Made by a program: the position numbers and the translations under genes | In this document: positions 44,239-52,936 of the stretch, piece by piece | Position numbering within the stretch: position 1 is the stretch's first letter | Layout: the number at the start of each line of letters is the position of its first letter | NCBI RefSeq assembly: GCF_000341105.1 | Contig: NZ_ANBB01000013.1 | Span: 101,855 to 165,854, forward strand | Reading direction: 5' to 3' | Length of the DNA stretch: 64,000 nucleotides | DNA from: Nocardiopsis potens DSM 45234 | Lineage (GTDB): Bacteria > Actinomycetota > Actinomycetes > Streptosporangiales > Streptosporangiaceae | Notes under the pieces: generated by a model | Seen by the model: only the letters and a program-made list of their open reading frames with translations | What the model was told of the DNA's origin: nothing | The model's database searches: none

Positions 44239-45753
44239 TCACCGGGCCCCGGCCCGTCCCGTGCCGGGGCCGGGGCGGAGTGCCCGGAGGAGGCCGACGG
44301 CGATGAGTGCGGCCCCGGCCGCCGCGGCGGCGCACAGGGCGAGGGCGGTGTCGGGGAGCCAGGCCACCAGCGGGCCCGGGCCCATCTTGGCCGCGGCTGC
44401 GGCCAGGGCGGCGCAGGGGACGGCGCCGGCCAGGCAGTGCAGGGCGGCCGCGGCGGCGCGGCGCGCCCGGGAGGCGGCCGGGGCCGGGCGGCGCAGCAGC
44501 AGGGCCGAGCGCCCCGCCGCCAGCGCCAGGGCGGCGGCCAGCGCGGTGCAGCCCCACACCGCCGCGTGGTAGCCGGCCGCCGAGGGGGCGTCGGCGGGCG
44601 CCGGTCCGCCGGCCAGGATCCTGGCGGCGCCGAAGCCGGCCTCCATCACCGCGCCGTCCTGGATGAGCCCGTGCAGGTTCTGCTGGAGGACCAGGGCGGT
44701 GTCCTGCTCGGGCAGCAGGAACAGCATGGCCGAGTACCCGGGTGAGGCCCCGGTGTGCCAGACCGCGCCGTCCAGCGGCGCGTCCAGGCCGCCGACCCGC
44801 CAGCCCAGCCCGTAGCCGGTGCCCTCGCCGGAGGGGTCGAGTTCGCCCTCGGTGCGCATCAGCCGCACGGACTCCGGGGTGAGGACGGCCTCGCCCTCGG
44901 CGGTCCTGCCGGAGCGGAGCTGGAAGGCGGCGAAGGCGGCCAGGTCGTCCAGGTCCCCGCCGAGGTAGCCGTAGGCCGCGCCGTCGCCGTCCATTCCGTC
45001 GGCGATCGGGGCGGGTACGCCCCACATCGGCTGGTGGCCCGGGGCCAGGCCGCGTTCGGCGGCCGAGGCCCGGTCGGCGATTGCTCCGGTCATGCCCGCC
45101 GGCTCCAGGACGGACTCCTTGAGGTGGTCGGCGAAGGGGCGGCCGGTGACCGACTCGACCACCGCGGCCAGGACCAGGTAGTTGGCGCTGGTGTAGGCGT
45201 AGGCGGTGCCGGGCGGGCCGAGCGGGCGCACGTCGTCCAGTGCGCCGATCCGCTCGGCCGGGCCGGGGCAGTCCGGGTCGAGGCAGTCGGCGACCGCGAA
45301 GGTGGCCGAGGCGGGGAGGCCGGCGGTCTGGGCGAGCAGGTGGCCGACGGTGACCCGGGAGGCGTGCCCGGGGCCGCCGAACCGGAAGTCCGGCAGGTGG
45401 TCGGTGACCGGGTCGTCCAGGCCGAGCCGCCCTTCCTGGGCGAGGACCAGCACGCTGCTCGCGGCGGCCGGTTTGGCCACCGACCCCCACAGGAACGGGG
45501 TGTCGGCGGTGACGGGGCCGCCCCGGCCGTCGGTGCCCCAGGCCCGCCGGTGGACCGGGCCGTCCGGGCCGACGACGGCGTAGGCGAGGCCGGGGGTGCC
45601 GGTGGCCTGCATCCGGTCGCGGACGTAGGCGTCGAGTTCGGCGTAGCGGCCGTTCCCGGTGGAGGCCTCGGCGGGCGGCGCGGGCGGGCCGGAGAGCAGG
45701 AAGAGCGGCAGGGCCGCGGCGACGGCGGCGAGGCGCCGCAGGCGGGTGCGCAT
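44239..45753 (-). CDS. serine hydrolase of the beta-lactamase/PBP4* family with membrane tail
   Basis: 504 residues. Signal peptide at 1-30 ends ...APPAEAS. The active-site SxxK is in LWGSVAKPA; the second motif reads YAYTSANY, i.e. Y-T-S where class C enzymes have Y-S/A-N; the third is WHTGASPG. The remaining ~120 residues have three hydrophobic helices, so the domain is tethered outside the membrane. It may act on cell-wall peptides or a D-amino-acid ester. Divergent from a TetR gene with twin operators in between, so repressed by it. Confidence 0.87.
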   Translation of the reverse strand: MRTRLRRLAAVAAALPLFLLSGPPAPPAEASTGNGRYAELDAYVRDRMQATGTPGLAYAVVGPDGPVHRRAWGTDGRGGPVTADTPFLWGSVAKPAAASSVLVLAQEGRLGLDDPVTDHLPDFRFGGPGHASRVTVGHLLAQTAGLPASATFAVADCLDPDCPGPAERIGALDDVRPLGPPGTAYAYTSANYLVLAAVVESVTGRPFADHLKESVLEPAGMTGAIADRASAAERGLAPGHQPMWGVPAPIADGMDGDGAAYGYLGGDLDDLAAFAAFQLRSGRTAEGEAVLTPESVRLMRTEGELDPSGEGTGYGLGWRVGGLDAPLDGAVWHTGASPGYSAMLFLLPEQDTALVLQQNLHGLIQDGAVMEAGFGAARILAGGPAPADAPSAAGYHAAVWGCTALAAALALAAGRSALLLRRPAPAASRARRAAAAALHCLAGAVPCAALAAAAAKMGPGPLVAWLPDTALALCAAAAAGAALIAVGLLRALRPGPGTGRAGAR

Positions 45754-45792
45754 GGGGGTCTCCTCGGGTGGTGGCGGAGGGCGGCACGGATA

Positions 45793-45810
45793 ACCGTATG
45801 CCCATACGGT
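45793..45810. promoter_or_regulatory. TetR operator, copy 1
   Basis: ACCGTATGCCCATACGGT, 8-bp perfect arms around CC. Forms a tandem with the next site, centres 22 bp apart, between the divergent serine hydrolase and TetR genes. Confidence 0.8.
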
Positions 45811-45814
45811 TTTT

Positions 45815-45832
45815 ACCGTATGCTGATACGGT
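45815..45832. promoter_or_regulatory. TetR operator, copy 2
   Basis: ACCGTATGCTGATACGGT, one mismatch in the inner base of the arms, 6 bp before the TetR GTG start. Confidence 0.8.
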
Positions 45833-45838
45833 CATCAA

Positions 45839-46492
45839 GTGCCGAGAATCGCCGATCACGAAGAGCGGCGGCGCCAGATCGCCGCCGCCGTCTGCGGGCT
45901 CATCTCCGAACACGGCCTCGACGCCGTCACCGTCGCCCGCACGGCCGCCGCCGCGGGCATGTCGGTGGGGCTGGTGCAGCACTACTTCCGCACCAAGGAC
46001 GACATGCTGCTGCACGCGTTCAAGGAGGTCAGCGCCCGGATCCGGAGCCGCGCCGAGGAGCGGATCCGGGCCGGGACCGAGCACCGGCGGCCCATCGCGC
46101 GGGTCATGGCCGAGGTGATGGCCGAGTTCGTCCCGCTGGACGAGACCCGGCGGACCGAGTTCCGCGTCTTCCGGGCGTTCGCCGGCCGCGCCCTGGACGC
46201 CCCCGCCCTCGCCCTGGTCGACGCGGAGACCGCCGGCCGGATGCGCGAGGACTTCGCCCGGGCCGTGCACAACGGCAAGGAGTGCGGCGAGGTCGACCCG
46301 GACCTGGACCCCCGGCCCGCCGCGGTCCGCCTCACCGCCGTCACCGAGGGGCTGGCGATGCAGGTCTACCGGGACTCCACCGGTCCCGGCGCGGCCGGCG
46401 CGGCCGAGCTGTCCGCCGCGGTCATCGAGGCCGAACTCGCCGCGGTCTTCACCGGCGAATGCCACCAGTACACCGGCCCGCCCCGGCCCTGA
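45839..46492 (+). CDS. TetR-family regulator (BetI-like)
   Basis: 217 residues from GTG 45839. HTH: RRRQIAAAVCGLISEHGLDAVTVARTAAAAGMSVGLVQHYFRTKDDMLLHAF, with the GLVQHYF motif of BetI-like regulators. The C-terminal domain contains FRVFRAFAGRALDAPALA, the BetI-type ligand domain. Twin operators overlap its start region and the upstream serine hydrolase promoter, so it very likely controls both. Ligand unknown. Confidence 0.93.
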   Translation: MPRIADHEERRRQIAAAVCGLISEHGLDAVTVARTAAAAGMSVGLVQHYFRTKDDMLLHAFKEVSARIRSRAEERIRAGTEHRRPIARVMAEVMAEFVPLDETRRTEFRVFRAFAGRALDAPALALVDAETAGRMREDFARAVHNGKECGEVDPDLDPRPAAVRLTAVTEGLAMQVYRDSTGPGAAGAAELSAAVIEAELAAVFTGECHQYTGPPRP

Positions 46493-46718
46493 CCTCCGCG
46501 GACGGGGCTGCGGCCGAACCGCCCCGGCGCGCCGCCCGGAAGGACCGGGGCGCCCCGCGGCCTCCGGCGACGGAAGCGGCCGGGAGAGCGCGGAGGGCGC
46601 CGCCGCGGAGCACGGCGGAGGGCAGCGCGGACCGCGCGGCCGGCGCTCCGGGTACCCGATGTCGGCCCCTTGGGATAGGGATGGCCCCTGCCCCCGTCGA
46701 TGGAGACCGAGGAGACCG

Positions 46719-47273
46719 ATGAACGGCGCCTACTCCCCCGTTCCCGAGCTGAACGCGCTCAAGGAGTTCCAGGACGGCCTCGAAGGCGGATTCTTCTCGC
46801 CCGGCTTCGAGCTGTTCGAGTACGGCAGGGACGTGGACTGGTTCTGCGGCGGTGCGCCCGACGCCTACCTGGACCGGCTCGTCCCCTTCGCCTACGCGAC
46901 GTCCTCCGGCTCCTACTACGCCCTGTGGCGCCGGGACGACCGCACCGACCTCGCCGCCCTGCCCGTCGTCTTCTTCGGAGACGAGGGCGACCTGCAGATC
47001 GAGGCCTGCGACCTGCGCGAGCTCTTCCGGCTGCTCAGCGTGGAGTCGGACGACCCCGAGGAGCGCACCCGCCTCGCCCCCGCCCGCCAGGAGTACCTCG
47101 CCTGGCTGGACCGGACCTTCGGGCTCGCGCCGTTCGACAGCGCGGACGACGCCGACGGGGCGGCCCTGGCCGAGCACACCCGCCGGTTCGCCGAGTGGGT
47201 CGCCGAGTTCGCCTCCGAGGACCTCCTCGACCAGGTGCTCGGCGCGCTCGGCCTGGAGCGGCCCGCCCTCTGA
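46719..47273 (+). CDS. SUKH/immunity-like hypothetical protein
   Basis: 184 residues from ATG 46719. Acidic, no signal. The order AYSPVPELNALKEFQDGLEGGFFSPGFELF, LVPFAYATSSGSYYALWRRDDRTDLAALPVVFFGDEGD and LEAC-DLRELFRLL resembles the SMI1/KNR4 (SUKH) fold, common in immunity proteins of polymorphic toxins, but the match is only at pattern level. No toxin gene is adjacent. Confidence 0.5.
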   Translation: MNGAYSPVPELNALKEFQDGLEGGFFSPGFELFEYGRDVDWFCGGAPDAYLDRLVPFAYATSSGSYYALWRRDDRTDLAALPVVFFGDEGDLQIEACDLRELFRLLSVESDDPEERTRLAPARQEYLAWLDRTFGLAPFDSADDADGAALAEHTRRFAEWVAEFASEDLLDQVLGALGLERPAL

Positions 47274-47481
47274 CCCCGGCCCGGTCCCGGAGGGCCCGGC
47301 CACCGGAGCCGGGCTCCCGCACCGGCGGCCCCGATGCCGGTCCGCGCGGAAGGCCGGTGCGGGTCGGCCCCGGTACCGACCGGCGCGGAACAGAACCCCG
47401 GCGGTCCCGGCGGCGGGACGCCCCCGCCGCCGGGGCCGAACGGGCCGGGCTCCCGCACCGGCGGTACCGGCCGGTGGGGGC

Positions 47482-48699
47482 CTACCGGGCGGGGACGAGG
47501 CGGCCGGCCTCGGCGACCACGCGGCCGGAGTGCAGGACCAGCCGGCGACCGGGGTGGCCGGCGACCGCCTCGGGGACGCCGGACGCCTCGACCGCCACCA
47601 GGTCGGCGCGGGCGCCGACGCGGACCCCGTAGTCCTCCAGGCCCAGCGCCGCGGCGGCCTCGGTGGTGGACAGCGCGGCCGCGACGTGCAGCTCCTCGTC
47701 GGTCATCAGGCCCTGGCGCAGCCCGATGATCGTCGCCCGCTCCAGCATGTCGCCGGTGCCGTAGGGCCACCAGGCGTCCCGGATGTTGTCGGAGCCGGCG
47801 AAGACCCGCACGCCGGCCTCGCGCAGGCGCAGCACCGGCGGCATCGGGCCGGCCGGGCCGTTGGTGAGGACCGACACCCCGGCGCCGGCCAGGGCCGCGG
47901 CGGTGCGGTCCAGCGACGCCGCGTCCAGGTCGCCGAGGCAGTAGGCGTGGCTGACCGCCACCCGCCCCTGCAGGCCCAGCGCACGGGTCCGGGCGGCGAT
48001 GTCGCGCAGCTGCCCGGCGCCAGCCTCGCCGGGGTCGTGCAGGTGCACGTCGACGCCGGCGCCGTGCCGCTCGGCGAGTCCGAAGACGGTGTCCAGCTGC
48101 CCGCCGGCGTCGCCGTCGAAGCCGAGCGGGTCGAGGCCGCCGACCAGGTCGGCCCCCTCGCGCAGCGCCTCGTCCAGCAGCCGGTCGACGCCGGGCGCCG
48201 TGGTGACGCCGCTCTGCGGGAACGCGACGATCTCCATCGAGACCAGGTCGCGGACCTGCTCGCGCAGCTCCACCAGGGCGTGCAGGTTGTCCAGGCCGGA
48301 CTGCGGGTCGACGTCGGCGTGGGTGCGGATGTGGCCGGTGCCCTGGGCCGCCATCCGGTGCACCAGGGCCCGCGCCCGCTCGGCCACCGGCACATCGAGG
48401 CCGCGGCGGATCTCCAGCTCGGCCTCGACCCGCTCGCGGATGGTCCCGCCGGGCACGTGCGGCCGCCACGGGGCGCCGAGGAAGGTCTTGTCCAGGTGGG
48501 CGTGGCCGTCGACGAACGCCGGGAGCAGCAGCGCCCCGCCCAGGTCGATCCGCTCGCCGCCGTCCGCGGGCGTTCCGGCCCCGGTGCCCGCCTCCAGGAT
48601 CGCGCCGATCCGCCCGCCGTCGATGTGGACGTCGGCGCGCCTGCCGTCGGGCAGGACGGCGTCGGCCAGTACGGCGGGATGCGCGGAGGTGCTTTTCAC
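47482..48699 (-). CDS. amidohydrolase, cytosine-deaminase-like
   Basis: 405 residues from GTG 48699 with a GGAAAG site. Metal-site motifs: DGHAHLDKTF, HIRTHADVDPQ, VDVHLHD and HAYCLGDLD, and the C-terminal GSDNIRDAWWPYGTGDMLERA, which closely resembles CodA-type cytosine deaminases (SDNxRDxWxPYG). It hydrolyses an amino group of a pyrimidine or triazine ring, releasing ammonia. Neighbour of the cyanate cluster, so it may act in nitrogen scavenging. Convergent with the hypothetical gene upstream. Confidence 0.88.
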   Translation of the reverse strand: MKSTSAHPAVLADAVLPDGRRADVHIDGGRIGAILEAGTGAGTPADGGERIDLGGALLLPAFVDGHAHLDKTFLGAPWRPHVPGGTIRERVEAELEIRRGLDVPVAERARALVHRMAAQGTGHIRTHADVDPQSGLDNLHALVELREQVRDLVSMEIVAFPQSGVTTAPGVDRLLDEALREGADLVGGLDPLGFDGDAGGQLDTVFGLAERHGAGVDVHLHDPGEAGAGQLRDIAARTRALGLQGRVAVSHAYCLGDLDAASLDRTAAALAGAGVSVLTNGPAGPMPPVLRLREAGVRVFAGSDNIRDAWWPYGTGDMLERATIIGLRQGLMTDEELHVAAALSTTEAAAALGLEDYGVRVGARADLVAVEASGVPEAVAGHPGRRLVLHSGRVVAEAGRLVPAR

Positions 48700-49172
48700 A
48701 GGGCTTTCCCAACGTGCGAGAAGAGGAGGGGACGGGTCCGCTGCGGCCGCCCGGCCGGAGCGGCCCGGCGTGCGGGAAGGGCACCGGGGCGCCGATGCGG
48801 CCCGTGTCGGCCGGGGCCGGTCCGAGCGGCCGGACCGACTCTGCCGCATTTTCCGCGCCGGGTCCAAGAGGCGGTGCCGATGGACGCGATCGGCGCCGCC
48901 TATACGGGCGTCCGCTGCCTTCCACCGCCCGGCCTCGCCTTTCCCCGGGTCCGGCGGCGCGCTCCCGCCGCGGTCCGGTCTCCCGGCGGGCGCGGAGGCC
49001 CGGGGCGTCCCGATCCGGCCCGGCGGTGCTCTGCCCCGGGCCGAGCCGCACCGCTTCCTCCGCACCGCCGAATTCCCGGCGGGGGCGCCGCGCCGGCGGC
49101 GGGCCCGCCCGCGGTGCCGCCCGGCGCATCCGGGAGGCGGCCGGAGACCCCGGGGCGGCCAGTCCGGGGCGG
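48700..49172. other. 473-bp gap without recognised gene
   Basis: Upstream of the deaminase and downstream of the minus-strand LysR. GC-rich with a short AT-richer stretch at 48840-48860 (CTGCCGCATTTTCCGCGCC). No start/ribosome-site pair or motif found. Confidence 0.4.
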
Positions 49173-50075
49173 TCAGCCCGGGGCGGGGGCGTCCGCGCCG
49201 GAGGAGCGGGCGAGGGCGGCGAAGGCGCGCGCCGCCGCGCCGGTGTAGGCGCCGTCCCTGCGGAGCAGGGTGACGGTGCGCGCGGGCAGCGGCGGGTCCA
49301 GCGGGATGGGCTGCAGGTGCGGGTGGTCGCGGGCGATCGCGTCGGGCAGCACGGTGGCCAGGGGGCCGCGCCGGACGATCTCGGTCAGCGCGGTGATCGA
49401 GTCGGCCTCCACCGCGATGCCGGGCCGGATCCGGTGCTCGGAGAAGTAGGCGTCGATGTGTCCCCGGGTGGCGAAGTCGCCGCTGAGCAGCGCCAGGCGG
49501 AGGCCGCCCCCCGCCCCCACCGGCAGCGGGCGGTCGCGGCCGGCGTGCGCGTGTCCGGGGCCGACCACCAGGCTGAGCGTCTCGGTGAACAGCGGGGACG
49601 CCTCGAGGCCGGGCGCGTGCGCGCCGCTGAACGCGATGCCGAGGTCGAGCCGGTCGTCCAGCAGGGCCGACTCGATCCGGTCCTGGCTGCCCTCCTTGAT
49701 GTCGAAGGTGACGCCGGGGTGCCGGGCGTGGAACCCGGCCACCAGGGGGCCGATGAAGTAGACGGTGAACGTCGGCGTCATGCCCAGGCGCAGGTGCCCC
49801 CGGGAGAGGTCCTGGACGTCGAGGACCGCGCGCTCGGCCGCCGCGAGGTCGCGCAGGGCCCGGCGGGCGTAGTGCGCGTAGGCCTCGCCGGCGTCGGTGA
49901 GCCGGACCGTGCGCCCGGTGCGGTCCAGCAGCTGCACGCCCAGTGCCTTCTCCAACTGCCTGACCTGCTGGGACAGGGTCGGTTGGGAGATGTGCAGGTC
50001 TTCTGCGGCGCGGGTGAAGTTGGCGTGCTCGGCGACGGCGAGCAGGTAGCGCAGATGGCGGAGCTCCGGTCCCAT
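49173..50075 (-). CDS. cynR: LysR-family regulator, CynR-like
   Basis: 300 residues from ATG 50075. HTH: MGPELRHLRYLLAVAEHANFTRAAEDLHISQPTLSQQVRQLEKALGVQLLDRTGRTVRLTDAG, the CynR/CysB-type start. Effector domain has GMTPTFTVYFIGPLVAGFHARHPGV. It is divergent from carbonic anhydrase and cyanase genes exactly as cynR is from cynTS in Enterobacteria, so it should activate them in response to cyanate. Gene symbol given on context; other LTTRs are possible. Confidence 0.88.
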   Translation of the reverse strand: MGPELRHLRYLLAVAEHANFTRAAEDLHISQPTLSQQVRQLEKALGVQLLDRTGRTVRLTDAGEAYAHYARRALRDLAAAERAVLDVQDLSRGHLRLGMTPTFTVYFIGPLVAGFHARHPGVTFDIKEGSQDRIESALLDDRLDLGIAFSGAHAPGLEASPLFTETLSLVVGPGHAHAGRDRPLPVGAGGGLRLALLSGDFATRGHIDAYFSEHRIRPGIAVEADSITALTEIVRRGPLATVLPDAIARDHPHLQPIPLDPPLPARTVTLLRRDGAYTGAAARAFAALARSSGADAPAPG

Positions 50076-50103
50076 GCCCCGACCATAGACCGCATCGATC
50101 GCT

Positions 50104-50134
50104 TTGATCAATATCAAGTCTTGGACACTATAGA
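50104..50134 (+). promoter_or_regulatory. divergent cyn promoter region with LysR site
   Basis: TTGATCAATATCAA (50104-50117), an inverted repeat, followed by a -10-like TATAGA at 50129-50134, 63 bp upstream of the carbonic-anhydrase start. It is much more AT-rich than flanking DNA. Confidence 0.65.
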
Positions 50135-50196
50135 AGCTGGTCGTGCATGGTGGTTCACGCCGCTCAGAACCGACTCCCCGACCGAAGGGAAGAACC

Positions 50197-50793
50197 GTGC
50201 ACCATCTCGCCGAAGGGGTGAGCCGCTTCCGCCGCGACGTGTTCCCGGAGCGGGCCGGGCTGTTCTCGCGCCTGGCCTCCGAGCACCGGCCCGGAACGCT
50301 CTCCATCGGCTGCTCCGACGCCCGCGTCGTCCCCGAGCTGATCACCCAGCAGGAACCGGGCGAGCTGTTCGTGGTCCGCACCGCCGGCAACCTCGTCCCC
50401 GCGCACACCCCGGGCGCGGACGGCATCGCGGCGAGCATCGAGTACGCCGTCTCCGTGCTGGGCGTCGCCGACATCGTGGTCTGCGGGCACTCCGCCTGCG
50501 GCGCGATGGCCGCGCTGGCCGAGGGGCGGGACCTGTCCGGCGCCCCCGCCGTCGCCGACTGGCTGCGGCACGCCGACGCCTCCCTGGCCCGCACCGCGCC
50601 CGACCGCCGCGGCGACGTGGCGGCCCTGGTCCGGGAGAACGTCGCGGTGCAGCTGGACCGCCTGGCCACCCACCCCAGCGTGGCCGGGGCCCTGGCCCGG
50701 GGGACGGTGCGGCTGCACGGCTGGGTCTTCGACATCGGCACCGGCTCCGTGCAGGAGGTCGGCGCCGCCGCCCGCCCGGTCCCGGCCGCCTGA
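50197..50793 (+). CDS. cynT: beta-class carbonic anhydrase
   Basis: 198 residues from GTG 50197 with GAAGGGAAG (a GTG 54 bases upstream is less likely). Zinc ligands and catalytic pair: Cys39-x-Asp41-x-Arg43 in GCSDARVV, and His98 and Cys101 in CGHSACGAM. It hydrates CO2 to bicarbonate in the cytoplasm, the co-substrate of cyanase, keeping bicarbonate supplied during cyanate breakdown. First gene of the cyanate cluster. Confidence 0.93.
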   Translation: MHHLAEGVSRFRRDVFPERAGLFSRLASEHRPGTLSIGCSDARVVPELITQQEPGELFVVRTAGNLVPAHTPGADGIAASIEYAVSVLGVADIVVCGHSACGAMAALAEGRDLSGAPAVADWLRHADASLARTAPDRRGDVAALVRENVAVQLDRLATHPSVAGALARGTVRLHGWVFDIGTGSVQEVGAAARPVPAA

Positions 50794-50902
50794 CTCCGCC
50801 TGACCCCGCGGCCCGGCCCCGCACGACCGCCGCCCCGCGCCCGCGCGGCGGCGGAGACCGAGAAGCAGCGCAGAGAAGAAGCAGAGAAGAAGGAGAAGCA
50901 CC

Positions 50903-51373
50903 ATGCCGCACGCCCAGTTCGAACCGACCGCCCGCGAGGCCCTCGCCGCCGACGCGGTCGAGGCCAAGATCCGCAAGGACCTCACCTGGGAGCGGATCGC
51001 CGAGGCCGCCGGCCTGTCCACCGCCTTCACCACCGCGGCCGTGCTCGGCCAGCACGCCCTGCCCGAGCAGGCCGCCCGCGGCGTCGCCGAGCTGCTGGGA
51101 CTCGGCGAGGACGCGGTGATGCTGCTGCAGACCATCCCGACCCGCGGCTCCATCCCGGGCGGGGTGCCCACCGACCCGACGATCTACCGGTTCTACGAGA
51201 TGCTCCAGGTCTACGGCACCACCCTCAAGGCGCTGGTGCACGAGCAGTTCGGCGACGGCATCATCAGCGCCATCGACTTCCGGCTCGACGTCGAGAAGGT
51301 GGCCGACCCCGAGGGCGGCGAGCGCGCGGTGATCACCCTGGACGGCAAGTACCTGCCCACCAAGCCGTTCTGA
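50903..51373 (+). CDS. cynS: cyanate hydratase (cyanase)
   Basis: 156 residues, the same length as E. coli CynS. Active-site Arg96, Glu99 and Ser122 are at exactly the known positions ([11 protein letters not shown] and [10 protein letters not shown]). The protein forms a decamer that converts cyanate plus bicarbonate to carbamate and CO2. Start ATG has AGGAGAAG. Preceded by the carbonic anhydrase (109 bp) and followed by a deaminase. Confidence 0.97.
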   Translation: MPHAQFEPTAREALAADAVEAKIRKDLTWERIAEAAGLSTAFTTAAVLGQHALPEQAARGVAELLGLGEDAVMLLQTIPTRGSIPGGVPTDPTIYRFYEMLQVYGTTLKALVHEQFGDGIISAIDFRLDVEKVADPEGGERAVITLDGKYLPTKPF

Positions 51374-51480
51374 GCCCGCCCCGGCCCGCCCGCTCCCGGC
51401 GGGCCGAAGCCGCCCCGGGCGGGCGGGGCCCGCTCCCCCGCCCGCCCCCTTTCCGTCTTCGCCATATCCGGAGGAACCCC

Positions 51481-51984
51481 GTGGACTTCGCCCGACGCAC
51501 CATCGAACTCGCCCGGCGCAACGTCGAGGAGGGCGGCCGCCCGTTCGCGACCGTCATCGTCAAGGACGGCGAGGTCGTCGCAGAAAGCCCCAACCTCGTC
51601 GCGCAGACCGGCGACCCCACCGCGCACGCCGAGGTCATCGCGGTCCGCGAGGCCTGCACCCGGCTGGGCACCGAGCACCTCACCGGCGCCACCGTCTACG
51701 TGCTGGCCCACCCCTGCCCGATGTGCCTGGGCGCGCTCTACTACTGCTCGCCCGACGAGGTCGTCTTCCTCACCACCCGGGACGCCTACGAGCCGCACTA
51801 CGTCGACGACCGGAAGTACTTCGAGCTGAGCACCTTCTACGCCGAGTTCGCCAAGGACCCCGCCGACCGCCGGCTGCCCATGCGCCACCGGCCGGAGGAG
51901 GACGCGGTGGAGGTCTACCGGCTCTGGCAGCGCCGCAACGGCGGCGAGCGCCGCGTCGCCGGCGCCCCGACCGCCGAGGGCTGA
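51481..51984 (+). CDS. nucleoside/base deaminase (cytidine-deaminase fold, zinc-dependent)
   Basis: 167 residues from GTG 51481 with GGAGGAAC. Zinc and catalytic motifs HAE (His49, Glu51) and PCPMC (Cys79, Cys82) are those of guanine/adenosine-type deaminases. The long insert DAYEPHYVDDRKYFELSTFYAEFAKDP resembles guanine-deaminase and related subfamilies. It follows cyanase by 107 bp and would release ammonia from a purine or related ring. Terminated by the palindrome at 52230-52277. Confidence 0.88.
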   Translation: MDFARRTIELARRNVEEGGRPFATVIVKDGEVVAESPNLVAQTGDPTAHAEVIAVREACTRLGTEHLTGATVYVLAHPCPMCLGALYYCSPDEVVFLTTRDAYEPHYVDDRKYFELSTFYAEFAKDPADRRLPMRHRPEEDAVEVYRLWQRRNGGERRVAGAPTAEG

Positions 51985-52389
51985 GTCCCGGCGGACCCCG
52001 CGGGGGCGGTGCCGGGCCGGCGAACAGGGCCCGGCGCCGCCCCTCGCCCGTTCCCGGGGGCGGCCGGTCCGCCACCGGAATCCGGAGGGCCCGCGGGCCG
52101 TAACCTCCCCGGCGGCCGGGTACTGGTGAAGGGGACGCCGTACCGGTCGCGGGCCGGAACACCCCGGCGGGGCCCGTCGGCGGCGTCCGACGGCAGCGGC
52201 ACCGCGCGCCGCCGGGCGCCCCGCGCGGCTTCTCCGGGACCGGCCGCCGGGCCGGCCCGGCGGCCGGTCCCGGAGAAGAATCCGGGAATCCGCGGCCGCC
52301 GGTGTCGAGAACACCGGGCCGGCTCCGTCCCAGGGGCAGAGGCGGCCGCGGACGGGCCGCCCGAGGACACCGCCGAAGGAGCGATCACC
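51985..52389. other. 405-bp gap holding a perfect palindrome
   Basis: No gene apparent. The main content is the 48-bp palindrome at 52230-52277; the promoter of the PPOX gene must lie in the last 100 bp. Confidence 0.5.
52230..52277. terminator. 48-bp perfect palindrome, likely strong bidirectional hairpin
   Basis: Arms of 22 bp (52230-52251 and 52256-52277) around CCGG; with the loop self-complementary the whole 48 bases are a perfect palindrome, followed by GAATCC. It may close the deaminase unit or act as a protein site. Confidence 0.6.
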
Positions 52390-52887
52390 ATGCAGCCGAC
52401 CGAGATCACCGAGGTCCTGAACCGACCGCACAGCCGGGAGCTGCTGGCCCGCGACGTGACCCGCCTGGCCTACGTCGCCGCGGACGGCACTCCGCGCTGC
52501 ATCCCGATCGCGTTCACCTGGAACGGCTCCGAGATCGTCCTGTGCACCACGGAGAACGCCCCGAAAACGGCCTCGCTGCGCCGGAACCCGGAGGTCGCCC
52601 TGACCATCGACACCGAGGTCCACCCGCCCAAGATCCTGCTCATCCGCGGACGCGCCGAGCTGGACGTCGTCGACGGCATCCCGGACGAGTACCTGCAGAT
52701 GAACGGCAGCTACGAGATGACGCCCGAGCAGCGGGCGGAGTGGGAGGCCGAGGTCCGCTCGCTCTACGACACCATGGTGCGGATCGTCATCACCCCGACC
52801 TGGGCCAAGCTCATCGACTTCGAGACGACCCTGCCCACCGCGGTCGAGGAGCTGATCCGCCGGCGGGACGAGCGCACCCGCGCCTGA
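52390..52887 (+). CDS. pyridoxamine-5'-phosphate-oxidase-like (PPOX) protein
   Basis: 165 residues from ATG 52390. A split-barrel pattern: LLARDVTRLAYVAADGTPRCIPIAFTWNGSEIVLCT, then RNPEVALTIDTEVHPPKILLIRGRAEL, and a C-terminal YDTMVRIVITPTWAKLIDFE. This is the F420/FMN-binding PPOX fold; many actinobacterial ones bind F420. No catalytic substrate can be inferred. First gene upstream of the YciI/ECF42 pair but with its own space, 49 bp before the next start. Confidence 0.85.
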   Translation: MQPTEITEVLNRPHSRELLARDVTRLAYVAADGTPRCIPIAFTWNGSEIVLCTTENAPKTASLRRNPEVALTIDTEVHPPKILLIRGRAELDVVDGIPDEYLQMNGSYEMTPEQRAEWEAEVRSLYDTMVRIVITPTWAKLIDFETTLPTAVEELIRRRDERTRA

Positions 52888-52936
52888 GACCGGCGCGACC
52901 GGAACAGCCCGCCGAGAAGAGTCCGAGGAGAGGACC

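Noticed and set aside
47310..47470. Direct repeat GCCGGGCTCCCGCACCGGCGG in the gap before the amidohydrolase
   Set aside because: Only two copies of about 20 bp, without symmetry or nearby context; could be chance in GC-rich DNA.
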